Shown here: positions 14,831 to 18,739 of the stretch, one piece after another
How positions within the stretch are numbered: position 1 is the first letter of the stretch
Layout: each line of letters begins with the position of its first letter
From: an uncultured Clostridia bacterium
GTDB taxonomy: Bacteria > Bacillota > Clostridia > Lachnospirales > CAG-274
Assembly (NCBI GenBank): GCA_947629215.1
Contig: CANRCU010000013.1
Coordinates: 1 to 18,739, forward strand
DNA: 18,739 nt
Direction: 5' to 3'
Notes under the pieces: generated by a model
Databases searched by the model: none
Told to the model about the DNA's origin: nothing
The model's input: the letters and a program-made list of their open reading frames with translations, nothing else
Translations under genes and position numbers: made by a program

Positions 14831-14983
14831 ATGAAAAAACCTTATAGTAAACCTGAGTTCAAAACGACCTTGTTTACACAGCAGGATGTAATATGCGTTT
14901 CCGGACCCTTCAGGTCTTTCAGGATCATGGATAATGACGGAACAGGCAGCGGCGTGATCTGGGGCGATGTACGTGACTTTTAA
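14831..14983 (+). CDS. 50-residue peptide co-transcribed with the cysteine protease
   Basis: A small gene: ATG at 14831, TAA at 14981-14983. GGGGAGG lies eight bases before the ATG, inside the end of the protease gene, so translation is well supported and probably coupled. The product starts MKKPYSKPEFK, continues FTQQDVICVSG and ends GSGVIWGDVRDF. It has one Cys (22), one Trp, no hydrophobic signal core and a Gly-rich acidic tail. Small Firmicutes proteins beginning with Tyr-x-x-Pro-Glu and carrying Asp-Val-Ile-x-x-Ser-Gly are familiar to me as unannotated ORFs, but I know of no established function. It may be a precursor, substrate, inhibitor or partner of the protease. There is no peptide-modifying enzyme in the immediate operon. 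Confidence 0.72.
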   Translation: MKKPYSKPEFKTTLFTQQDVICVSGPFRSFRIMDNDGTGSGVIWGDVRDF

Positions 14984-15043
14984 ACGTATTTGTTAAATAT
15001 ATGGTCATCAAAAAAATATCATAAAAAAAGGGAGGTATATACC

Positions 15044-15403
15044 ATGACAAATGATGTACTTAATTATGTAAAGGAAAAAATTTCAGAGCTGACAAGCGCT
15101 TATTCCTGCTGCGCTGAGGCAAAAGCGGCTGCAAATGCCTATCTTGCGGCTATAGGAACGGAAAATGAAGCTGCCGAAGCAAAAAATTTCATTGCCGAGC
15201 TTGAAGAGGACATAACATCTATCGACGCATTGATAGCGCTCACCGGTTCTGAAACGGGCGAAAAGATATTCGGCGCCGAAAAAGCGGCTATGATGAACGC
15301 TCATGCCAAAGAGATAAAGGCTCGGGGCGCAATATACTGTGATTGCCCCGCTTGTACGGCAGCGGCAGCCATACTTGCAAAGAAAGACGAAATACTCGGC
15401 TGA
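15044..15403 (+). CDS. Small conserved clostridial protein with CDCPAC motif (unrelated to Hsp90 despite that label in some databases)
   Basis: The 119-residue soluble, mostly helical, Ala- and Glu-rich protein has cysteines in two groups: YSCCAEAKAAANAYLAAIG near the start and YCDCPACTAAAAILAKKDE at the end. The C-x-C-x-x-C pattern with the CC pair could bind a metal or form redox disulfides. I recognise a family of this size and layout in Clostridia that has been labelled molecular chaperone Hsp90; nothing in the sequence resembles the Hsp90 ATPase, so I do not adopt that label. GGGAGG eight bases before ATG 15044 fixes the start; an upstream in-frame extension to 14990 is not supported. 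It lies 60 bases after the peptide gene with no terminator seen, so it may share its mRNA. Confidence 0.75.
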   Translation: MTNDVLNYVKEKISELTSAYSCCAEAKAAANAYLAAIGTENEAAEAKNFIAELEEDITSIDALIALTGSETGEKIFGAEKAAMMNAHAKEIKARGAIYCDCPACTAAAAILAKKDEILG

Positions 15404-15481
15404 GATATTTTCAAAAAAACGGTCTTGTTTTCTCTGCTTTGGCATAAAATATCCGTAACAGAATAAAAGTGGGGAGAAAAA

Positions 15482-15898
15482 ATGTATTACAGACATTCGA
15501 ATACCGCGCAAAGCTGTGACTCGGGCAGTGAAAACGCCATGTCCGCAGTACCCGTACAGGAGAATACCGCAGACGCCCGTGAGGCGGATTTTGGGCTGAT
15601 GCAGGCTCATTACGGCAAACTTGGCAAGCAATTGCTGCCCTATGTCAAAGCCGCCGTTGAAAACAATATGTATGAGGGCAGTCCGCTGCTGCGCGATATA
15701 GGTCCCGACAGGGCGTCGCTTGACAAAACGGTGAATGAAACGCTTGATGCGGTCTGCAAATGCTTTGACGAAGCTGAGGAGATATGCCTTGAAAACCGTC
15801 TTGAAGGCTGGAGTGCTTTTCGGCTGCTTCACGGGCTGACCGAATCGCTTGTTTTGGCTGAGATATTTTTGAAAAAAAGGCTCCAAAGCCAAAAATGA
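15482..15898 (+). CDS. Hypothetical helical protein
   Basis: The 138-residue soluble protein is not recognised. The first 35 residues are polar and probably disordered. The rest looks alpha-helical with a conserved-looking core: YGKLGKQLLPYVKAAVENN, MYEGSPLLRDI and CFDEAEEICLENR, with an amphipathic end. The segment Y-x-x-x-L-x-x-x-L-x-P-Y-V followed by YEGSP recalls small clostridial proteins of unknown function. GGGGAG six bases before the ATG gives a good start. It has its own spacing (78 bases) from the upstream gene and precedes the gdhA promoter. The strong ribosome binding site and codon use like the neighbours support a real gene. Confidence 0.7.
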   Translation: MYYRHSNTAQSCDSGSENAMSAVPVQENTADAREADFGLMQAHYGKLGKQLLPYVKAAVENNMYEGSPLLRDIGPDRASLDKTVNETLDAVCKCFDEAEEICLENRLEGWSAFRLLHGLTESLVLAEIFLKKRLQSQK

Positions 15899-16002
15899 AA
15901 GTTTTAAGATAAAAAATTGCACAAGTTTATACCTTCCAAATTGCAAAAAACGACCGCAAAAACAAAAAAATCAACAATATTGTTAAAATTTTGAAATTTC
16001 GG

Positions 16003-16032
16003 TTGACAAGTCAAGCAAAATGAATGTATAAT
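16003..16032 (+). promoter_or_regulatory. Sigma-A promoter of gdhA
   Basis: TTGACA (16003-16008), an 18-base spacer and TATAAT (16027-16032). Both boxes are perfect. A leader of about 100 bases separates it from the gdhA ATG; it contains a short AGAAC/GTTCT inverted repeat followed by GTTTTT (about 16069-16097), a weak candidate attenuator. The A/T-rich stretch upstream (15899-16002) holds no gene. Confidence 0.82.
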
Positions 16033-16139
16033 CAGTGTATAAGGCTGTGTGGAAAAACCGGCCAAAAAAAGAACGGAACGGCAAGTTCTGTTTTTACGAA
16101 AAAAAGCACAAAAATGAATACACAGGGAGGAAATTTACA

Positions 16140-17471
16140 ATGAGCTATGTAGATCGAGTATTAAGCGAGCTTATCGCAAAGAACCCCGCTCAGCCCGAAT
16201 TCCATCAGGCTGCTACCGAGGTACTCAACACTTTGAAACCCGTTATCGATGCAAACCCGCAGTTTGAACAGGCTTCTTTGCTTGAAAGACTGGTTGAACC
16301 AGAGCGTCAGATAATGTTCCGTGTACCTTGGATAGACGACAACGGCAAAGTACAGGTAAACCGCGGTTTCCGTGTACAGTTCAACTCCGCTATCGGTCCT
16401 TACAAGGGCGGTCTTAGATTCCATCCGTCGGTCAACCTTGGTATAATCAAATTCCTTGGTTTTGAGCAGATATTTAAAAACAGCCTTACAGGTCTTCCCA
16501 TCGGCGGCGGTAAAGGCGGTTCGGATTTCGATCCCAAAGGCAAGTCCGATAACGAAGTTATGCGTTTCTGCCAGAGCTTTATGACAGAGCTTTACAGACA
16601 TATCGGCGCAGACGTTGACGTTCCCGCAGGTGATATAGGCGTAGGCGGTCGTGAAGTCGGTTTTATGTACGGTCAGTACAAGAGGATCACAGGTCTTTAC
16701 GAAGGCGTTCTTACAGGTAAGGGTCTTACATTCGGCGGTTCGCTCGTAAGAACAGAGGCTACAGGCTACGGTCTTGTTTATCTTACGGAAGAAATGCTCA
16801 ACGCAAAGGGCGACAGCTTCAAGGACAAAACAGTCGTTATCTCGGGTGCGGGCAACGTTGCCGTATATGCAGCCGAAAAAGCTGTACAGCTTGGCGCAAA
16901 GGTCGTTTCTTTCTCGGATTCGACAGGTTATATATATGATAAGAACGGCGTTGACATCGAGTATGTCAAAGAGCTTAAATTTGTCAAGAGGGGCAGACTT
17001 TCCGAATATGCCTCAACTCATAAAGATGCGGAATATCATGACGGCAAGGGTGTTTGGAACATCAAGTGTGATATTGCTCTTCCCTGCGCAACTCAGAACG
17101 AGCTTAACGAAGAAGACGCAAAGACACTTGTTGCAAACGGCGTAAAGGCTGTCGGCGAAGGCGCAAATATGCCTTCAACATTGGAAGCTATCGCTGTATT
17201 CCAGAAGAACGGCGTGCTTTTCGCACCCGCAAAGGCTGCAAACGCAGGCGGTGTTGCTACATCTGCACTTGAAATGAGCCAGAACAGCGAAAGACTCAGT
17301 TGGACATTTGACGAAGTTGACGCTAAACTCAAGGGCATTATGGTCAATATCTGCCATGAAATGTCTGCAAAGGCTGAAGAATACGGCGTTAAAGACGATT
17401 ATGTTGCAGGCGCTAACATTGCGGGCTTCCTGAAAGTTGCAGACGCTATGATGTGCCAGGGTGTTGTCTGA
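16140..17471 (+). CDS. gdhA: Glutamate dehydrogenase, hexameric, probably NADP-dependent
   Basis: The enzyme catalyses reversible amination of 2-oxoglutarate to glutamate, a main ammonia entry point. The 443 residues are full family length. Substrate and catalytic motifs are intact: PYKGGLRFHPSVN, LPIGGGKGGSDFDPKGKS with the active-site Lys, and VPAGDIGVGGREVGF. The Rossmann part reads ISGAGNVAVYAAEKAVQLGA, and the following FSDSTGYIYD carries the Ser-Asp-Ser seen in NADP-type enzymes, so NADP use is inferred. GGGAGG upstream of ATG 16140 fixes the start; the frame is open further upstream to 16035, but that lies at the promoter. Codon use shifts sharply from its neighbours to CTT, GGT, ATC, AAG and CGT or AGA, a mark of high expression. 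It is single-gene, with own promoter and terminator. Confidence 0.96.
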   Translation: MSYVDRVLSELIAKNPAQPEFHQAATEVLNTLKPVIDANPQFEQASLLERLVEPERQIMFRVPWIDDNGKVQVNRGFRVQFNSAIGPYKGGLRFHPSVNLGIIKFLGFEQIFKNSLTGLPIGGGKGGSDFDPKGKSDNEVMRFCQSFMTELYRHIGADVDVPAGDIGVGGREVGFMYGQYKRITGLYEGVLTGKGLTFGGSLVRTEATGYGLVYLTEEMLNAKGDSFKDKTVVISGAGNVAVYAAEKAVQLGAKVVSFSDSTGYIYDKNGVDIEYVKELKFVKRGRLSEYASTHKDAEYHDGKGVWNIKCDIALPCATQNELNEEDAKTLVANGVKAVGEGANMPSTLEAIAVFQKNGVLFAPAKAANAGGVATSALEMSQNSERLSWTFDEVDAKLKGIMVNICHEMSAKAEEYGVKDDYVAGANIAGFLKVADAMMCQGVV

Positions 17472-17512
17472 GAATATTGTCAAAATTTTGCCTTAAAATA
17501 AATATAAATACA

Positions 17513-17570
17513 CCGGGCAAACCCGGAAAAAGAAAAGACTCAAGTCTATAACGATTTGAGTCTTTTCGGC
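17513..17570 (+). terminator. Terminator region of gdhA: small hairpin plus long stem
   Basis: A small hairpin CCGGG-CAAA-CCCGG (17513-17526) is followed by an 11-base stem AAAAGACTCAA (17533-17543) with TTGAGTCTTTT (17556-17566). The T-run lies in the stem's 3' arm, and the A-run of the other arm gives a T-run on the opposite strand, so it can work both ways. Confidence 0.75.
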
Positions 17571-17624
17571 TTTTACTGCCAAACCGGAAAAATATTCTTA
17601 ACAGGCATTTGCTTTAAAACAGCT

Positions 17625-17661
17625 AAATTTCCCGACAATATAATAATTGCGTCGGAAATTT
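17625..17661. repeat. Near-perfect inverted repeat upstream of the rpmE promoter
   Basis: AAATTTCCCGAC (17625-17636) faces GTCGGAAATTT (17651-17661) across 14 bases, perfect except for one extra C. No T-run follows, so it is not a standard terminator. It lies in the 322-base gene-free stretch between gdhA and rpmE, which otherwise holds the gdhA terminator and rpmE promoter. A binding site or relic terminator are both possible. Confidence 0.5.
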
Positions 17662-17701
17662 CGGACGGATCTTATTTGCAAATATTTTTGACTAAAAAAG
17701 C

Positions 17702-17730
17702 TTGCATTTGCAAAAAGACTGTGTTATAAT
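17702..17730 (+). promoter_or_regulatory. Sigma-A promoter of rpmE
   Basis: TTGCAT (17702-17707), 17 bases, TATAAT (17725-17730). The palindromic word ATTTGCAAA occurs twice at 17674-17682 and 17706-17714, 32 bases apart (about three helical turns), the second overlapping the end of the -35 box. That arrangement would suit a repressor, for example one sensing zinc, but the word is short and A/T-rich. Confidence 0.75.
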
Positions 17731-17793
17731 ATCCTATGTTGCAGTAAACAGAGATGCCAAAATGTATCTCAATATAGAAAGAGGTGTTTTATA

Positions 17794-17997
17794 ATGAAAG
17801 AAGGAATCCATCCTAAGTATTATCAAGCAAAAGTTAAATGCAACTGCGGTAACGAGTTTGTTACAGGCTCTACTCAGGAAGAAATCAGGGTTGAAGTTTG
17901 TTCCAAGTGCCATCCGTTCTATACCGGCAGTCAGAAACTTCTTCTTGATGCCGGCGGACGTGTTGATAAGTTCAACAAAAAATACGGCAGAAAATAA
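17794..17997 (+). CDS. rpmE: 50S ribosomal protein L31, zinc-binding (C+) type
   Basis: The 67-residue protein of the large ribosomal subunit is full length. MKEGIHPKYY is the family's start. The zinc ligands are present as CNC (16 and 18) and CSKC (36 and 39), so this is the zinc-bound form rather than the C- paralogue used under zinc starvation. GGRVDKFNKKYGRK is the typical C-terminus. AAAGAGGTG precedes the ATG at a good distance. It is transcribed alone from its own promoter, with a clear terminator after it. Codon use is the favourable type seen in gdhA. Confidence 0.97.
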   Translation: MKEGIHPKYYQAKVKCNCGNEFVTGSTQEEIRVEVCSKCHPFYTGSQKLLLDAGGRVDKFNKKYGRK

Positions 17998-18014
17998 TAA
18001 AGTATTTGATTTGG

Positions 18015-18076
18015 CAGATGCTTTCGCATCTGTTCAAACAGTCGGAAAAGCTCAGAAAAACTGGGCTTTTTATATT
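18015..18076 (+). terminator. Terminator of rpmE, with a second hairpin before it
   Basis: CAGATGC (18015-18021) pairs with GCATCTG (18026-18032) over the loop TTTC. The main terminator follows: AAAAGCTCAG (18046-18055), loop AAAAA, CTGGGCTTTT (18061-18070) with one G-U pair, then TATATTTTAT. Confidence 0.8.
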
Positions 18077-18098
18077 TTATTGATAAAATCTTAGGGTT

Positions 18099-18155
18099 TT
18101 ATTCTTTCGTGTACTTATAACCGACAGCTTTTAACAAAGCCTTTTTGTTCGACAT
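18099..18155 (-). CDS. Possible 18-residue basic peptide ORF in a hairpin loop
   Basis: On the minus strand AGGAG (18169-18165) is followed nine bases later by ATG (18155), an 18-codon frame and TAA at 18101-18099. The product is MSNKKALLKAVGYKYTKE, with five Lys. The ribosome binding site and start codon lie exactly in the 20-base loop of a hairpin with a 10-base stem TTTTTGTTCG/CGAACAAAAA (18142-18151 with 18172-18181). It comes directly after the terminator of the PqqD-like gene, so it would need readthrough or its own promoter, and none is obvious. It is too short to judge by codon use. A chance ORF is the main alternative. Confidence 0.35.
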   Translation of the reverse strand: MSNKKALLKAVGYKYTKE

Positions 18156-18176
18156 GAGCTTGCACTCCTGCCGAAC

Positions 18177-18218
18177 AAAAAAGTAAGTTCCCACCGCTTA
18201 CAGAAGCCGGGAACTTAC
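18177..18218 (-). terminator. Rho-independent terminator of the PqqD-like gene
   Basis: On the minus strand GTAAGTTCCC (18218-18209), a 16-base loop and GGGAACTTAC (18192-18183) form a perfect 10-base stem followed directly by TTTTTTG. It starts 14 bases past the stop of the PqqD-like gene. Confidence 0.88.
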
Positions 18219-18231
18219 CCATCGGTTAAAT

Positions 18232-18573
18232 TTACTTATGTATAAAACCGTTTCTTTCAAGAATAGCTGCAAATGTAACCACTCTGTCAAGCATTCTCTC
18301 CCTTTCCTCCGGAAAACTTTCTTCCATAATATGTATTATATCACTTATACTGTTTTTGCCGTCTATACTTTCCCATACGACAGTCCCGTATTTGTCAAGA
18401 GAGATATGGCTTATTCGCGGTTTTTTGAATAATACCTGAGCTATCTTGTTGTACAGACTCTTGTTTTCTATATCGACCACAGCTTTATTATCGTCGTAAG
18501 ACCAGCTCAGACTTTCGTTTTTAAAAGGTATAAGGTCAAGATAATTAGGCGGCATTTTTATTTTTTTAGCCAT
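18232..18573 (-). CDS. Stand-alone PqqD-family protein
   Basis: The 113-residue protein's C-terminal two thirds have the PqqD winged-helix pattern: SLDKYGTVVWESIDGKNSIS, a helix, and a final helix RVVTFAAILERNGFI. PqqD-like domains bind precursor peptides for radical SAM maturases (RiPP recognition elements). Here no maturase is within the window. The N-terminal part (MPPNYLDLIPFKNESLSWSY, KSLYNKIAQVLFKKPRISHI) is an extension typical of a group of free-standing clostridial PqqD-like proteins whose role is unknown. AAAGGTG shortly before the ATG supports the start. It follows the truncated membrane protein gene by four bases, so they form an operon that ends at a strong terminator. Confidence 0.8.
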   Translation of the reverse strand: MAKKIKMPPNYLDLIPFKNESLSWSYDDNKAVVDIENKSLYNKIAQVLFKKPRISHISLDKYGTVVWESIDGKNSISDIIHIMEESFPEERERMLDRVVTFAAILERNGFIHK

Positions 18574-18577
18574 TTAT

Positions 18578-18739
18578 TCACCTTTGTTTTTTGCGTTTTG
18601 CATTGCCGAACATAAACTTGATCATTATTACCACAAGGGCAGCAAAGAATATCATCCCGCCCCAATTTCCCAACTTGCCTTCAAGACTTATATTTACACC
18701 GAAAACCGCAAGGAAAGCAAGAATAATCCCCATAAGACC
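18578..18739 (-). CDS. Membrane protein, C-terminal fragment (5' end outside window)
   Basis: The minus-strand frame is open from the window edge to TGA at 18580-18578 and shows 53 residues. It has two hydrophobic helices (GLMGIILAFLAVFGVNI and MIFFAALVVIMIKFMF) joined by a short loop with EGKLGNWGG, and a basic tail (NAKRKKQR) that should face the cytoplasm. It ends four bases before the PqqD-like start codon, so the two are translated from one message and may work together at the membrane. Too little is visible to name a family. Confidence 0.7.
   Translation of the reverse strand, partial: GLMGIILAFLAVFGVNISLEGKLGNWGGMIFFAALVVIMIKFMFGNAKRKKQR

Noticed and set aside
15044..15403. An Hsp90 chaperone label for the 119-residue CDCPAC protein
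   Set aside because: The protein is far too short and has none of the Hsp90 ATP-binding motifs; the label, which I recall from databases, looks like a propagated misannotation.
15398..15869. A 14-base word GGCTGAGATATTTT found twice, 458 bases apart
   Set aside because: One copy spans a stop codon and the other is coding; no flanking similarity extends the match, so chance is enough.
15083..15946. A 287-codon open frame on the minus strand
   Set aside because: It overlaps two plus-strand genes with strong ribosome binding sites, lacks recognisable domains and has the low-complexity composition of an antisense frame.
16069..16097. A leader attenuator before gdhA
   Set aside because: The stem AGAAC/GTTCT is only five bases with a 10-base loop, too weak to claim as a feature of its own.
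1..18739. CRISPR arrays, insertion sequences, prophage genes, T-box or riboswitch leaders
   Set aside because: No regularly spaced repeats, transposase or phage motifs, no T-box AGGGTGGNACCGCG-like sequence and no familiar riboswitch core were seen on either strand.

Overview
The window looks like a chromosomal stretch from a Firmicute of class Clostridia. The evidence is the order relA-dtd-metallo-hydrolase-hemZ-hisS, the strong AGGAGG-type ribosome binding sites, a GerS-like lipoprotein directly upstream of alanine racemase, a BofC-like protein, C+ type L31 and rho-independent terminators throughout. Codon use favours ATA for Ile and CTT for Leu. No phage, insertion sequence or CRISPR array is visible. 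Genus cannot be fixed from the sequence alone; a gut-type Oscillospirales or Lachnospirales relative is a guess.

Left part, plus strand (2-6334): one apparent operon with gaps of under 30 bases or overlaps. It holds the C-terminal half of the (p)ppGpp synthetase/hydrolase, D-aminoacyl-tRNA deacylase, a glyoxalase-II-like hydrolase, the radical SAM protein HemZ, histidyl-tRNA synthetase, a membrane-anchored TPR protein and a small lipoprotein. It ends at a strong terminator preceded by a probable dispersed palindromic element. The theme is translation quality and stringent response, plus a small envelope tail.

Middle, minus strand (6359-9605): a gene interrupted by one in-frame TGA, galE with a clear sigma-A promoter and a hairpin at its mRNA start, and a four-tRNA operon (Leu-AAG, Gly-GCC, Gln-TTG, Gln-CTG in transcription order). 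The tRNA operon has a perfect consensus promoter and a clean terminator. Upstream of it is a two-gene operon: a protein with the EIIA-glucose fold that lacks both active-site histidines, then a BofC-like membrane protein.

Middle right, plus strand (9673-12512): a GerS-like lipoprotein, alr, a MazF-type toxin with no antitoxin gene beside it, and a small protein with a WGR-like N-terminus. The promoter region before the GerS-like gene resembles a forespore (sigma-F/G) promoter. This and the divergent BofC-like gene suggest a sporulation/germination neighbourhood.

Right part (12527-18739): a secreted papain-like protease with a lectin-like domain is followed by a 50-residue peptide gene that shares its mRNA and has an excellent ribosome binding site. 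After these come a small cysteine-containing conserved protein, an unknown 138-residue protein, gdhA (its own promoter, high-expression codon use), rpmE (own promoter and terminator), and on the minus strand a stand-alone PqqD-like protein behind a truncated membrane protein. The protease plus peptide pair is the best candidate for something undescribed. Other unusual points are the tRNA-Leu with A34, the Pro-Asn replacement of the Ser-Gln pair in the deacylase, the EIIA-like protein without histidines, the solitary MazF, and an 18-codon ORF whose ribosome binding site and start lie exactly in a hairpin loop.
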